Assembly (NCBI RefSeq): GCF_017545445.1
Contig: NZ_JAFWOM010000118.1
Coordinates: 20,305 to 84,304 of the forward strand
DNA from: Fibrobacter sp.
Lineage (GTDB): Bacteria; Fibrobacterota; Fibrobacteria; Fibrobacterales; Fibrobacteraceae
Length of the DNA: 64,000 nucleotides
Direction of reading: 5' to 3'
In this document: piece by piece, positions 44,093 through 53,696 of the stretch
Layout: every line of letters starts with the position of its first letter
How positions within the stretch are numbered: the stretch's first letter is position 1
The notes under the pieces: generated by a model
Seen by the model: the letters and a program-made list of their open reading frames with translations, nothing else
Told to the model about the DNA's origin: nothing
Databases searched by the model: none
Program-made: the position numbers and the translations under genes

Positions 44093-47000
44093 TTACCCTA
44101 CGAAGATACGGCCGTTGCGGAACAGCTGCATCCACGGGCCATCTTCACCCCATTCTGCCGGGTGCCAAGAGTATTGGCAGGTGCGGAACACGCGTTCCGG
44201 GTGCGGCATCATCACGAGTGCACGACCATCTTCAGAGCAGAGGCCGTTGATGCCAAACGGAGAACCGTTCGGGTTGAGCGGGTAGCGTTCGGTGTATTCG
44301 TGCTTGCCATCCACGTAGCGGAGAGCCACGAGACCTGTCTTGAGGCAGGCTTCGGCAGCTTCGCGGCTAGCGAATTCGGCACGACCTTCACCGTGAGCAA
44401 CAGCGATCGGGAGCACAGAACCAGCCATTCCCTTGAGGAGCACAGCCGGAGTATCCTCGACCTTCAAAGAGCAGAAGCGGGCTTCGAAGCGTTCGGAGAT
44501 GTTCTGCACAAAGCGCGGCCAGTGCTTGGCACCTGGGATCAAATCCTTGAGGTTAGAGACCATCTGGCAGCCATTGCAGACGCCGAGCGTGAAGGTATCC
44601 TTGCGGTTGAAGTAAGCTTCGAATTCGGCGCGGGCCTTCGGGTTGAAGAGAATGCTCTTGGCCCAACCTTCACCGGCACCGAGAACGTCACCGTAGCTGA
44701 AGCCACCGCAAGCGACGAGACCGTTGAAGTCCTTGAGGCTTACGCGACCGGAGAGGATGTCCGTCATGTGAACGTCGATAGATTCGAAGCCAGCCTTTGC
44801 AAATGCAGCAGCCATTTCGAGTTCGCCGTTGACGCCCTGTTCACGGAGGATTGCCATCTTCGGGCGGCTTGCGTAATCCTTGATGACCTTGGCGCTAGCA
44901 GCGAGATCGAACGTGACCTTCGGCGTGATACCCGGATCGTCCTGTTCGAGCTTGAGCTTGTATTCGCTTTCGGCACATTCCGGATTGTCACGGAGAGCGG
45001 CAATGCGGCGAGTCGTATCACTCCAGATGGCGCGGAGGTCAGAGAGGCCTTCGGCATAGTCGCCAATCACAATGTTGTACGTATCGTTGAGCTTACCGAT
45101 TTCAGAAACGGTATCGCCGAGACCGACAGCTTCAAATGCGGCCTTCACAGCAGCGAGGTCTGCGTTTGCGACCTGGAGAACGGCACCGAGTTCTTCGTTG
45201 AAAAGGGCGTCGATGAGGTTACCCTTGAGGGCGGCAGCATCGAGCGTCACGCCCACGTGGCCAGCAAATGCCATTTCGACAACCGTCGTGAAGAGGCCGC
45301 CATCGCTCTTGTCGTGGTAAGCGAGAATCTTTCCGTCGGCGTTGAGCTTCTGAATGGTTTCGAAGAAGGCGCGGAGTTCCTTTGCAGAATCGACATCCGG
45401 AGCCTTGTCGCCGAGGAGGTTGTAAACCTGGGCAGCAATAGAGGCGCCCATGCGGTTCTTGCCACGAGCGAGGTCCACGAGCACGAGCGTCGTGTCCTTC
45501 TTCTGCAAAAGCTGCGGAGTGAGCGTCTTGCGAACGTCAGCGCACGGAGCAAAGGCACTAATCACAAGAGAAATCGGAGCGGTCACGCGGTGGCTACCCT
45601 TTTCGTCCTGCCACACGGTGCTCATGCTCATGGAGTCCTTACCGACCGGAATCGTAATGCCAAGTTCCGGGCAGAGTTCCATACCGATAGACTTCACGGC
45701 TTCGTACAAGTCAGCGCCATCGCCTTCGTAGTTCGGCGTCGCCATCCAGTTAGCAGACAAGTTTACGCGGCCCATATCCGGGACGCAAGCGGCAGCCATG
45801 TTCGTGAGAGATTCAGCGACCGTCATGCGGGCAGCGGCAGCCGGAGAAATAAGAGCGATTGGAGCGCGTTCGCCCATGCTCATGACTTCACCTTCGTACG
45901 TGTCGAGCGTTGCACTCGTCACGGCGCAGTCAGCCACCGGAACCTGCCACGGGCCAACCATTTGGTCACGGCAAATCATACCCGTCACGGAACGGTCACC
46001 GATAGAAATGAGGAACGTCTTATCTGCAACGGTCGGGTTTGCGAGCACGCGGTGTGCCACATCCTTGATCGTCACACCAGCCGGCACCACCTGAGAAGAG
46101 AGCGGGCGCTTCTGAGACTTTTCATTGCGGATCATGCGCGGCGGCTTACCGAGGAGCACGCCGAGCGGCATGTCAATCGGAGTCGTACCGAAGTGCTTGT
46201 CCGTAAGGGTCAAGTGCTTTTCAGGGATAGCCTCGCCCACAACGGCGTACGGGCAGCGTTCACGCTTACAGATAGCGTCGAACACATCGAGCTTGTCACC
46301 AGCAATGGCGATAACATAACGTTCCTGGGATTCGTTACTCCAGATTTCGAACGGGCTCATGCCCGGTTCGTCGTTCGGCACATTGCGGAGTTCAAACTTA
46401 CCGCCGAGACCGCCATCGTTCACGAGTTCCGGGAAGGCGTTAGAAAGTCCACCTGCACCCACGTCATGAATAAACGTAATCGGGTTTTCTTCGTTCATCG
46501 CCCAGCAGCGGTCGATGACTTCCTGGCAGCGGCGTTCCATTTCGGGGTTCTCGCGCTGCACAGACGCAAAGTCCAAAGACTCATTACCGGCACCGTTAGC
46601 CACAGAGCTTGCGGCACCGCCACCGAGACCGATGAGCATCGCCGGACCACCGAGAACGATCAAGTGGTCACCCGGATCGATGTGGCCCTTTTCGATGTGC
46701 TGGTGCTTGATGTTGCCGAGACCGCCAGCCAGCATAATCGGCTTGTGGTAACCGCGGACTTCCTTGCCGTTCTGGGCATCGACTTCCTGTTCGAAAGTAC
46801 GGAAGTAACCCAGGATGTTCGGACGGCCATATTCGTTGTTGAACGCGGCACCGCCGAGTGGGCCTTCAATCATAATGTCAAGAGCAGATGCAATGCGGGA
46901 CGGGCTACCAAAGTCCTTTTCCCACGGCTGAACTGCACCCGGAAGCTTGAGGTTCGAAACGCTGAAGCCCGTAAGGCCAGCCTTCGGCTTGGAACCCTTA

Positions 47001-47968
47001 CCCGTTGCACCTTCGTCACGGATTTCACCACCACTACCCGTAGCGGCACCCGGGAACGGAGAAATTGCCGTCGGATGGTTGTGGGTTTCAACCTTCATCA
47101 AGATGTCGACTTCTTCGTTGTGGAAGTCGTACTTGTTCGTGCGCGGGTCGGCATAGAAGCGGCCAGCAACGGCACCCTTCATCACGGCAGCGTTATCCTT
47201 GTAAGCGCTGAAAATGTTGGAGTTGTGGAGCTGGTAGGTGTTCTTGATCATCTGGAAAAGCGACTTGTCCTGCTTTTCGCCATCGATGGTCCATTCAGCA
47301 CCGAACACCTTGTGACGGCAATGTTCCGAGTTGGCCTGAGCGAACATGTAAAGTTCAACGTCGGTCGGGTTGCGCTTGAGTTCAGTGAAGTTCTTGACGA
47401 GATAATCGATTTCGTCGGCGGAGAGGGCAAGACCCATTTCCTTGTCTGCCTTCACGAGAGCGTCGCGACCTTCGGTAAGCACCGGAATCACGTTGAGCGG
47501 ACGCGGTTCTTCCTTGCTGAAGAGCACTTCGAGAGATGCAGTATCGGCAAACACGGCCTGAGTCATGCGGTCGTGGATCTTGGCAGAAATCTTTTCGCGA
47601 GCGCCAGCAGGAGCAGCACCTTCAAACTTCACGTAGTAAGCAATGGCGCGTTCGATACGCTTGATTGCCGGGAGGCCGCAAATGTGAGCGATATCGGTTG
47701 CCTTCGAGCTCCACGGGCTAATCGTACCCGGACGCGGGCAGACCACAAAGAGTTCACCTTCGAGAGCCTTGACTTCGCGCATCGGGCCGTAATGAAGGAC
47801 CTTTTCGAGCGTTTCCTTTTCGGAAGCGGTCAGGTCGGCGGACAGATCCACCACATGGAGGAATTCGGCATACACAGATTCAACCGGAATCCCAGCGGCC
47901 TTAAAATCAGATGAAAGCTTTTGCAGACGGAAATCCGACAGAGCCGGAGTACCACGAAGAATGAGCAT
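44093..47968 (-). CDS. purL: Phosphoribosylformylglycinamidine synthase
   Basis: A 1291-residue cytosolic enzyme, the large single-chain PurL: converts FGAR, glutamine and ATP to FGAM, step four of purine synthesis. Length equals the gammaproteobacterial type (about 1295). Domains in order: N-terminal PurS-like (1-150), linker with [15 protein letters not shown], first synthetase half ([27 protein letters not shown]; in pieces [13 protein letters not shown] and [14 protein letters not shown]), second half ([20 protein letters not shown]), and glutaminase with nucleophile Cys in [11 protein letters not shown] (about 1131) and His/Glu in MMPHPERVF. Start 47968 has GAGG seven bases upstream; the longer frame is rejected. 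An array of three dyads lies 170-390 bases upstream. Confidence 0.95.
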   Translation of the reverse strand: MLILRGTPALSDFRLQKLSSDFKAAGIPVESVYAEFLHVVDLSADLTASEKETLEKVLHYGPMREVKALEGELFVVCPRPGTISPWSSKATDIAHICGLPAIKRIERAIAYYVKFEGAAPAGAREKISAKIHDRMTQAVFADTASLEVLFSKEEPRPLNVIPVLTEGRDALVKADKEMGLALSADEIDYLVKNFTELKRNPTDVELYMFAQANSEHCRHKVFGAEWTIDGEKQDKSLFQMIKNTYQLHNSNIFSAYKDNAAVMKGAVAGRFYADPRTNKYDFHNEEVDILMKVETHNHPTAISPFPGAATGSGGEIRDEGATGKGSKPKAGLTGFSVSNLKLPGAVQPWEKDFGSPSRIASALDIMIEGPLGGAAFNNEYGRPNILGYFRTFEQEVDAQNGKEVRGYHKPIMLAGGLGNIKHQHIEKGHIDPGDHLIVLGGPAMLIGLGGGAASSVANGAGNESLDFASVQRENPEMERRCQEVIDRCWAMNEENPITFIHDVGAGGLSNAFPELVNDGGLGGKFELRNVPNDEPGMSPFEIWSNESQERYVIAIAGDKLDVFDAICKRERCPYAVVGEAIPEKHLTLTDKHFGTTPIDMPLGVLLGKPPRMIRNEKSQKRPLSSQVVPAGVTIKDVAHRVLANPTVADKTFLISIGDRSVTGMICRDQMVGPWQVPVADCAVTSATLDTYEGEVMSMGERAPIALISPAAAARMTVAESLTNMAAACVPDMGRVNLSANWMATPNYEGDGADLYEAVKSIGMELCPELGITIPVGKDSMSMSTVWQDEKGSHRVTAPISLVISAFAPCADVRKTLTPQLLQKKDTTLVLVDLARGKNRMGASIAAQVYNLLGDKAPDVDSAKELRAFFETIQKLNADGKILAYHDKSDGGLFTTVVEMAFAGHVGVTLDAAALKGNLIDALFNEELGAVLQVANADLAAVKAAFEAVGLGDTVSEIGKLNDTYNIVIGDYAEGLSDLRAIWSDTTRRIAALRDNPECAESEYKLKLEQDDPGITPKVTFDLAASAKVIKDYASRPKMAILREQGVNGELEMAAAFAKAGFESIDVHMTDILSGRVSLKDFNGLVACGGFSYGDVLGAGEGWAKSILFNPKARAEFEAYFNRKDTFTLGVCNGCQMVSNLKDLIPGAKHWPRFVQNISERFEARFCSLKVEDTPAVLLKGMAGSVLPIAVAHGEGRAEFASREAAEACLKTGLVALRYVDGKHEYTERYPLNPNGSPFGINGLCSEDGRALVMMPHPERVFRTCQYSWHPAEWGEDGPWMQLFRNGRIFVG

Positions 47969-48138
47969 TTTGACCTCTTTTAGCCTAAATATTTTACGCC
48001 GCAAATATAGCAATTTAGAGGAGAGATTAAAGAGCGGTTCGTTGGCAGTAGAAAGAAGGATGACGAGAAAACGCAGCAAAGAGCTACGAGCCATAGAACA
48101 TGTTTTGAACCGTCGAAAAGTCGTTTTTCGCGATTTTT

Positions 48139-48175
48139 TGATACCAAATCAATCATTTTCGGCATTTTGGTATCA
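48139..48175. repeat. Dyad unit 1 (10-17-10)
   Basis: TGATACCAAA (48139-48148), 17-base centre, TTTGGTATCA (48166-48175): perfect 10-bp inverted repeat followed by CTTTTTTTA. Confidence 0.9.
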
Positions 48176-48223
48176 CTTTTTTTACTTTATTCAACAAAAA
48201 ACGAGCCAATCGTGCAAAACGAA

Positions 48224-48260
48224 TGTTACCAAACATGGCATTTTTTGTATTTTGGTATCA
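48224..48260. repeat. Dyad unit 2 (10-17-10)
   Basis: TGTTACCAAA (48224-48233), 17-base centre, TTTGGTATCA (48251-48260): one mismatch in the left arm, right arm identical to the other units, followed by TTTTTC. Confidence 0.9.
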
Positions 48261-48317
48261 TTTTTCAGAAAAAAAAGCCCAAACTCGTGCAAAAACGCTT
48301 AATTTATATAAAGAAAA

Positions 48318-48354
48318 TGATACCAAACTGGAGATTTAGTCTCATTTGGTATCA
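48318..48354. repeat. Dyad unit 3 (10-17-10)
   Basis: TGATACCAAA (48318-48327), 17-base centre, TTTGGTATCA (48345-48354): arms identical to unit 1, centre different, followed by TTTTTTCG. Confidence 0.9.
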
Positions 48355-48410
48355 TTTTTTCGCATTTTCGGCCCATTCAGCGAGCGAAAATGCAGCGAAA
48401 ACGGTGTCGT

Positions 48411-49520
48411 TTACTGTTTCGGAAACAGCCCTCGGCGAATAGTCTCGACTTTACGCCCCAGCAAATCGAAGAAACGGTCCGAGACAGACGTGTTCGCCTT
48501 GTTCACCACTTTGCGTGAAGGCTTCAACAGCGTCTTATCCGACTTGCCTGTGTCGGCAACAGCTTCCTCTCGCAACTGCCAAATGAAATCGTCTGAATTT
48601 TTTTTCGGATTCTGCACCACCGTAGTGCCTACCGCTTGCAAGTAATGGCCACTCTTGAAATTCTTGAGGTATAACGCATTCGGCGTATTCACCGGAGCCC
48701 CTTCGAACACGTACCGCTGATGAGCTCCACCGTTGTAGCCGTAAGTCGCTGCACGCACACCCGCCGCCGTCGATTCGTTCGGAATATCGATGACTCGCGT
48801 TCCAAGCTCAATGCGGTAAGTAACCGGATTGTCGCCCACCGAGAAAATCCTCACAAAAGTTGCAGAATCGGCGCAATCCATCAGTTCCAGAGCATTGTCC
48901 GCAGTTATCCCCATGCACTTGGAATTGCCAAGAGACTTGATTCGCCCCTGCTTGTAAAATGCTTCCTTGAAAATGTCCTGGTACATGGCCTCGACAATCC
49001 GTGCATGGTTAATGAGGTCCTGCTCGGACTTGACTTCGCTTGCGTAATTTAGACCGTACGGCCAAAAATGCTGGCTGTCGCCGTGGAGTTCGGCGTTCGG
49101 GCCGTCAATTTCCTTGAGGAGAGCCTGAGCCTTTTTCCCCTTGAACACGCCCCCATCTATCATCGCCTTGTATTCAGAAGTCGTGCCCATGCCCATCGTA
49201 TGCGCCATTTCGTGCATGGCAGTCCCTACGAACATGTAGCTGCGTTCTTTGCCAAAACGCAAATCGCCGTTGCTGCTCGCCTCAGCGGTTGGAACACCTG
49301 GAGAATAATAAACATTGATGTACTTGGAGAGATTCGTGTATTTATTATAAATATAGACAGCGGAATCCATGACCGTCGTGATTCGCTTGTAAGCATCCAG
49401 TTCGTCATCGGTCGGGTTCGCGGACTTGTGGAGCGTATAAGAAACACGGCCCTCGGCAAAGCTATAGGCCAATGGCATCAAGACCAGAATCGACATCAAA
49501 AACAGGCTGTGAAAATTCAT
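48411..49520 (-). CDS. Secreted HExxH metallopeptidase-like protein with ricin-type C-terminal region
   Basis: A 369-residue secreted protein; signal peptide MNFHSLFLMSILVLMPLAYSFA. Residues 103-112 are HEMAHTMGMG, a zinc HExxH motif resembling the HExxHxxGxxH of metzincins but with Thr where the third His should be. So the third ligand may be elsewhere, or zinc binding is altered. Around 190-320 is a beta-trefoil/ricin-like region (SKCMGITADNALELMDCAD, QRYVFEG, GHYLQAVGTTVVQNP, FIWQL), suggesting carbohydrate binding. The C-terminus has SDRFFDLLGRKVETIRRG, like the basic ends of other secreted proteins here. GGGGG lies seven bases before the ATG at 49520, so the longer frame is rejected. Could degrade glycoproteins; inferred. 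Confidence 0.68.
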   Translation of the reverse strand: MNFHSLFLMSILVLMPLAYSFAEGRVSYTLHKSANPTDDELDAYKRITTVMDSAVYIYNKYTNLSKYINVYYSPGVPTAEASSNGDLRFGKERSYMFVGTAMHEMAHTMGMGTTSEYKAMIDGGVFKGKKAQALLKEIDGPNAELHGDSQHFWPYGLNYASEVKSEQDLINHARIVEAMYQDIFKEAFYKQGRIKSLGNSKCMGITADNALELMDCADSATFVRIFSVGDNPVTYRIELGTRVIDIPNESTAAGVRAATYGYNGGAHQRYVFEGAPVNTPNALYLKNFKSGHYLQAVGTTVVQNPKKNSDDFIWQLREEAVADTGKSDKTLLKPSRKVVNKANTSVSDRFFDLLGRKVETIRRGLFPKQ

Positions 49521-49589
49521 AAGACCCCCATAAATCCAACACCCGCTCCTAAAAATATTCTCTAAGAGCCAAATATGCAAGTAAAAATT

Positions 49590-49618
49590 TTGCCGTAGCA
49601 CTCAACTTTTACTAAATT
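49590..49618 (+). promoter_or_regulatory. Candidate promoter of fbaA
   Basis: TTGCCG (49590-49595), 17-base spacer, TAAATT (49613-49618), 60 bases before the ATG. Moderate match only. Confidence 0.35.
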
Positions 49619-49677
49619 TAGGCCCGTAACTTTTAACCGGCGGCGCAAGTCGCCAATCAAATCAAGAGGTAAAACAA

Positions 49678-50679
49678 ATGGCAGTTTCTTACAAGGAACT
49701 CGGCCTGGTGAACACCAGGGAAATGTTTGCAAAGGCTGTTAAGGGTGGCTACGCTATCCCGGCTTTCAACTTCAACACCATGGAACAGATGCAGGCTATC
49801 GTGCAGGCTGCTGTCAAGCAGAAGTCTCCGGTGATCATGCAGGTCTCTAAGGGTGCCCGTAACTACGCCAACGGCACCATCCTCCGCTACATGGCTCAGG
49901 GTGCTGTTGAATACGCCAAGGAACTCGGCTGCGCCAATCCGCAGATCGTGCTCCACCTCGATCACGGTGACTCTTTCGAACTCTGCAAGGACTGCATCGA
50001 CAACGGTTTCTCTTCCGTGATGATCGACGGTTCTGCTCTTCCGTACGAAGACAACATTGCCCTCACCAAGAAGGTTGTTGAATATGCCCACGCTCACGAC
50101 GTGACCGTCGAAGCAGAACTCGGCGTGCTCGCCGGTGTGGAAGACGAAGTCCAGGCTGAAGAATCCCACTACACCAAGCCGGAAGAAGTGATCGACTTCG
50201 CTACCCGTACGGGCTGCGACTCCCTCGCTATCTCCATCGGTACCAGCCACGGTGCTTACAAGTTCAAGCCGGAACAGTGCACTCGCGACCCGAAGACTGG
50301 CAAGCTCGTTCCGCCTCCCCTGGCATTCGACGTGCTCCACGCCATCGAAAAGAAGCTCCCGGGCTTCCCGATCGTGCTCCACGGTTCTTCTTCTGTTCCG
50401 CAGGACGAAGTCGATACCATCAACGCCCACGGTGGCAAGCTCCCGGATGCCGTCGGTATTCCGGAAGAACAGCTCCGCGAAGCTTCCAAGTCTGCTGTTT
50501 GCAAGATCAACATCGACTCTGACAGCCGTCTCGCCATGACTGCCGCTATCCGTAAGTATTTCGACGAACATCCGGAACACTTCGACCCGCGCCAGTACCT
50601 CAAGCCGGCTCGCGAAAACATGCAGAAGATGTACGAACACAAGATCGTTGACGTTCTTGGTTCTAACAACAAGCTGTAA
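49678..50679 (+). CDS. fbaA: Class II fructose-bisphosphate aldolase
   Basis: A 333-residue zinc-dependent cytosolic aldolase of glycolysis: cleaves fructose 1,6-bisphosphate to DHAP and G3P. Zinc and catalytic residues are visible: IVLHLDHGDSFELC (Asp and His), VEAELGVLAGVEDE, ISIGTSHGAYKFK (zinc His) and IVLHGSSSVP (zinc His). AAGAGG lies nine bases before the ATG. Codon use is strikingly narrow (CTC for Leu, GGT for Gly, TCT/TCC for Ser, CGT for Arg), unlike its neighbours, consistent with very high expression. A hairpin terminator follows at 50776, separated from the stop by a repeat copy. Confidence 0.95.
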   Translation: MAVSYKELGLVNTREMFAKAVKGGYAIPAFNFNTMEQMQAIVQAAVKQKSPVIMQVSKGARNYANGTILRYMAQGAVEYAKELGCANPQIVLHLDHGDSFELCKDCIDNGFSSVMIDGSALPYEDNIALTKKVVEYAHAHDVTVEAELGVLAGVEDEVQAEESHYTKPEEVIDFATRTGCDSLAISIGTSHGAYKFKPEQCTRDPKTGKLVPPPLAFDVLHAIEKKLPGFPIVLHGSSSVPQDEVDTINAHGGKLPDAVGIPEEQLREASKSAVCKINIDSDSRLAMTAAIRKYFDEHPEHFDPRQYLKPARENMQKMYEHKIVDVLGSNNKL

Positions 50680-50687
50680 TTTTTACG

Positions 50688-50770
50688 GCCCTTCGGCAAG
50701 CTCACTTCGGCCACGCTCAGTGCAGGCAGGGACCTTCAAGGTCGGTGAGCCTGTCGAACCGAAAAGCTTT
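50688..50770. repeat. Dispersed repeat copy between fbaA and its terminator
   Basis: CCCTTCGGCAAGCTCACTTC, CTCAGTGCAGGCAGGGACC and GGTCGGTGAGCCTGTCGAAC in order. The same CTCAGTGCAGGCAG text is at 464-480, and GGTGAGCCTGTCGAACC at 353-369. The two outer parts are roughly inverted to each other, so the copy can fold into one long hairpin. Confidence 0.75.
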
Positions 50771-50775
50771 GAAAG

Positions 50776-50804
50776 ACACCTCGGAACATTCCGGGGTGTT
50801 TTTA
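50776..50804 (+). terminator. Terminator of fbaA
   Basis: ACACCTCGG, 6-base loop, CCGGGGTGT (50791-50799) followed by TTTTTATA. Strong stem; it lies 97 bases after the stop because of the repeat between. Confidence 0.75.
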
Positions 50805-50835
50805 TATATTTAAAGTAACTTAATGGAAAAAAATT

Positions 50836-51651
50836 ATGGAATTACTTGGAAAAAGCAAAACGTTTTTCTTGACCATCATAACAATTCTTGCCTTGAGTGC
50901 TTTTGCTATTGCAAATACATGCACAGAAGCATATTTCAATACTCAAGCACACGCAATTTTTGATCAAGAAAGCAATTTACGCTTAGACTCCATTTTTTAC
51001 AGCCAATCACCAGCCGGATGGAAAGGGAAAAAATATTTTTATAACGAATCGCTAATTGAAAAGGTGATGGTTGACTTTAAGCAAAACCCGACGCATCGCG
51101 CTTATTGGTTCTTTTATAGAGATACAAATGAAACCGTTATAAACCAAAAAGACTTTTACGAATATATTGACTCCACCTACAAAAAACAGGATACATTGTT
51201 TCACCATCTAAAAGAATACTATAGAACAAAATACACATGTACGTTGATTATTAAGATAACTACAGATTATTACAGCCACAAATATACTTTAGATGAAGAA
51301 ACAGATTTATCAGAATTAATTTTTAAGCAGGACACGATTATAGAAACAAATCATTCCAACTATAATACAGATTCTTCTTCAGTAGAAAAAACATTTTACG
51401 TCGCAGACATCAATGATGACAATAAATGCTATGGATACGACGAGCAACAAAATCTCTTACACACATTTACATACAGCCCCACTGAGAACGGATTTTCCTT
51501 AAAACAAGATGATGGCGAGAATTACATCGAAATATTCGTCATCAACGAACACAAAAATACATCCTCCCTCCGCAAAACAGTAAAGCCCGCCAAAATCGCA
51601 CCCAAAGCCCGATATTTCGACTTGCTCGGTCGCTACAAGTTCACAAAATAA
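50836..51651 (+). CDS. Hypothetical secreted protein with FDLLGR-type C-terminus
   Basis: A 271-residue secreted protein: signal sequence FFLTIITILALSAFAIANT (about 10-28). The body is Tyr/Asn/Asp-rich with one Cys near the start and others mid-protein (CTLIIKITTDYY, NDDNKCYGYDEQ). The end reads ARYFDLLGRYKFTK, the short form of the FDLLGR sorting or basic tail that also ends the GH5 and HExxH proteins here. AT-rich, with codon use unlike fbaA next door. Family not recognised. Likely exported to the surface. It converges with a lipoprotein gene, four bases apart. Confidence 0.6.
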   Translation: MELLGKSKTFFLTIITILALSAFAIANTCTEAYFNTQAHAIFDQESNLRLDSIFYSQSPAGWKGKKYFYNESLIEKVMVDFKQNPTHRAYWFFYRDTNETVINQKDFYEYIDSTYKKQDTLFHHLKEYYRTKYTCTLIIKITTDYYSHKYTLDEETDLSELIFKQDTIIETNHSNYNTDSSSVEKTFYVADINDDNKCYGYDEQQNLLHTFTYSPTENGFSLKQDDGENYIEIFVINEHKNTSSLRKTVKPAKIAPKARYFDLLGRYKFTK

Positions 51652-51655
51652 TCCC

Positions 51656-52213
51656 TCATTCCGTCTCATAACATTTGGGATTATCTTTAAACACAGTAAA
51701 CCATTCTTCTTCTGGCATGCGGGTATCAGGCATGTGTATATGAATACGTCTGGCAATACCACCATAGAAACTATTCAAGCACAATTCCTGCTCACCATTC
51801 CAAAACGCTCTAATTGAAACGATATCCATATCCTTTTCGGTATATTCGATACTCAAAGTTTGATAAGGAACGCCTTTATTGTACCATACAATCTCATTCG
51901 CAGGAAATTTTTCATCAATATAAACAGAATAAGATAAAATGGGATTATCCAAATCAAGCTCAATTCCCCTTTTTTTCCACTTATATTTTTCAAAAAAATT
52001 GGATTCATAAGGAACGACTTTTCTGACTGGAGTTGTTTGATATGCAACAACTTGGAAATCCTCGAAAGACAGTCCTTCCGGAAGACTCCCATGAATAGAA
52101 AAAAAAGGTTCAATGTCTATTCTTGGAGGAACATTGTCTGAATATTTTTCAACAACAAACAAGCCACCACAAGAGGTAACGAACAACAACAATAACAAAA
52201 GAAGGTATTTCAT
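51656..52213 (-). CDS. Hypothetical lipoprotein, paralogue of upstream gene
   Basis: A 185-residue lipoprotein: MKYLLLLLLLFVTSCG with lipobox VTSC (Cys at about 15). A conserved beta-type segment near 110-135 reads NEIVWYNKGVPYQTLSIEY, closely parallel to YYVLWYNAGEPYRAIKGYC in the gene immediately upstream. So the pair arose by duplication. Its ATG overlaps the upstream stop (ATGA). Function unknown. AT-rich codon use. Confidence 0.62.
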   Translation of the reverse strand: MKYLLLLLLLFVTSCGGLFVVEKYSDNVPPRIDIEPFFSIHGSLPEGLSFEDFQVVAYQTTPVRKVVPYESNFFEKYKWKKRGIELDLDNPILSYSVYIDEKFPANEIVWYNKGVPYQTLSIEYTEKDMDIVSIRAFWNGEQELCLNSFYGGIARRIHIHMPDTRMPEEEWFTVFKDNPKCYETE

Positions 52214-52674
52214 TTTACTTCAACCACCCATCCATCCTGTGTTTTAAGAACAGGAATTTCTTTATCTTTATTTATTCCATCATAAAGAAGAACGACTTTA
52301 AAATCCTGCGACTTGTCATCACAATAACCCTTTATGGCTCGGTATGGTTCGCCAGCATTATACCAAAGCACATAGTAAACGTTATGGGGTGATTTCCAAA
52401 ATATTCCTTCAGGATTACAAGTAGCCCTTGGCCCCAACCGATGAAATTCTATTTGACGAATGTCCTCATTAACAGTTACGCCCCAATCATTCATTTTGAC
52501 GTTCTTATCATTTAAAGAGCAATCTCCTTGAGGACAATGTTGATAATAAACTACGACAGATTCTTTTTCAATGGACGCATTCTTGGGCAGAGATTCATTA
52601 ATACGAATCACATGAGTGGGAGGCACACAGGCTGACAAAAGCAAAACAACAAAAAGAAAATACGCGAACTTCAT
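52210..52674 (-). CDS. Hypothetical lipoprotein, first of paralogous pair
   Basis: A 154-residue lipoprotein: MKFAYFLFVVLLLSACV with lipobox LSAC (Cys at 16). Central Cys-containing region (YYQHCPQGDCSLND, PRATCNPEG) and the shared WYNAGEPYRAIKGY segment. Start M at 52674 is preferred to 52683 because it begins the signal peptide; no clear ribosome-binding site. Four-base overlap with the next gene. Function unknown. Confidence 0.6.
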   Translation of the reverse strand: MKFAYFLFVVLLLSACVPPTHVIRINESLPKNASIEKESVVVYYQHCPQGDCSLNDKNVKMNDWGVTVNEDIRQIEFHRLGPRATCNPEGIFWKSPHNVYYVLWYNAGEPYRAIKGYCDDKSQDFKVVLLYDGINKDKEIPVLKTQDGWVVEVK

Positions 52675-52769
52675 GTTTAACAATATAAGTAAATTAGTTG
52701 TTGGTTGTTAGTTATTAGTGAAAATTATTTTACGGATGTGGAGCATTTACTTTTTGTAGATTCATTCAC

Positions 52770-53663
52770 ATGACTAAACTTCAAAAATACAACCGAATCG
52801 CTTTCGCCGTCATTTCCGTCCCGGTATTCCTCTTAGCATGCCTCGCCGTATTCTTCATGATATGCGAGCTGCGCCCCAGAAGTTATCCGGAATACGACCA
52901 AAACAAGGGTGTCATATCAAAAGCCGAAGCATCAAAGAATGCAGAGAAACAAGAGTACTCCCAGTACATTTCGTACAACAGCATGTTCGTGCTCAACCCC
53001 GAACAGCAAGAATTCGTTGTACCCGTCATCGCAAGGACTATGGAAAAGCCAGAGCACTGGACGGAACGATTTAGATTTTCGGAACAAACTGTTAATGAAG
53101 TCGTTTTTGACGAAGCCGAATCGGCAACATTATCCACATCAATAAGCAGCGATGGCTCTAGCCAAAACAAACCCGTCAAGCCGATTAGACCAAAAAAAAT
53201 GCCGGATACGACAACGCTCAAACGTCTTTTCACCGAACAATTCGTGAACCTCGTTTACGAAAACGGAGCCAACAAAATTCACAGGAGCGTTATAGACGAA
53301 CGCTTTACGGGATGGGACTTGAACTACATCCGCAACGGGAAAAAACGTTATTTGGCATTTTTGGGAACCAAGGTCGATAGCAACAACGACGGCTACTTGA
53401 ACAACGACGACCAAGGCGATTTCTACCTGTACGACATCGATTCGAAAACAACTCAAATCGTCAAGATTCCCGATATGGAAATTGAAGATTACTTCTTGAT
53501 GAAAAACAATCCCATATTAATTTTCGAAGTCAAGAATAAAAACCGTCCCAAGTCGCACAGAAACGAATCCTTCATATACCGCTACAACATCAACACCGGC
53601 AAGCTAGAAGACATCATCCCCGAAGAAGAAAAGCAACAGCACTTAAAACTTATAATACAATAG
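52770..53663 (+). CDS. Hypothetical membrane-anchored protein with EF-hand-like loop
   Basis: A 297-residue protein anchored by one N-terminal helix (AFAVISVPVFLLACLAVFFMIC, about 12-33). The soluble part has a variable region to ~145 (Ser-rich, then PVKPIRPKKMP) and a beta-type domain after that, with a calcium-type loop DSNNDGYLNNDDQGD near 207-221 and a repeat-like FYLYDIDSKTTQIVKI. No family recognised. The ATG follows a repeat-tract remnant (TTAGTTGTTGGTTGTTAG) at 52690. Convergent with the GH43 gene, 33 bases apart. Confidence 0.55.
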   Translation: MTKLQKYNRIAFAVISVPVFLLACLAVFFMICELRPRSYPEYDQNKGVISKAEASKNAEKQEYSQYISYNSMFVLNPEQQEFVVPVIARTMEKPEHWTERFRFSEQTVNEVVFDEAESATLSTSISSDGSSQNKPVKPIRPKKMPDTTTLKRLFTEQFVNLVYENGANKIHRSVIDERFTGWDLNYIRNGKKRYLAFLGTKVDSNNDGYLNNDDQGDFYLYDIDSKTTQIVKIPDMEIEDYFLMKNNPILIFEVKNKNRPKSHRNESFIYRYNINTGKLEDIIPEEEKQQHLKLIIQ

Positions 53664-53696
53664 AAAAGCCTCCCAAAGCAAGTCTATTTCATTTTA

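Larger units (their letters stand above)
47969..48410. promoter_or_regulatory. 440-bp gene-free region upstream of purL
   Basis: No gene is supported. It contains three like-built inverted repeats (48139-48175, 48224-48260, 48318-48354; listed separately), a hairpin CGAAAA-GTCG-TTTTTCG near 48112-48130, and recurring CGTGCAAAA (48211 and 48283 areas). A weak promoter for purL may lie at 47985-48015 on the minus strand. Short open frames here are made of the repeats and have no ribosome-binding sites. Confidence 0.6.

Noticed and set aside
44162..47914. Open frame of 1250 codons on the plus strand opposite purL
   Set aside because: It lies wholly antisense to a full-length, motif-complete purL. 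Its protein is rich in His/Arg/Val without any domain, as expected from the codon bias of the real gene.
48139..48354. CRISPR array
   Set aside because: Repeats are inverted dyads with 17-base centres and unequal spacing (85 and 94), only three units, no cas genes; not a CRISPR layout.
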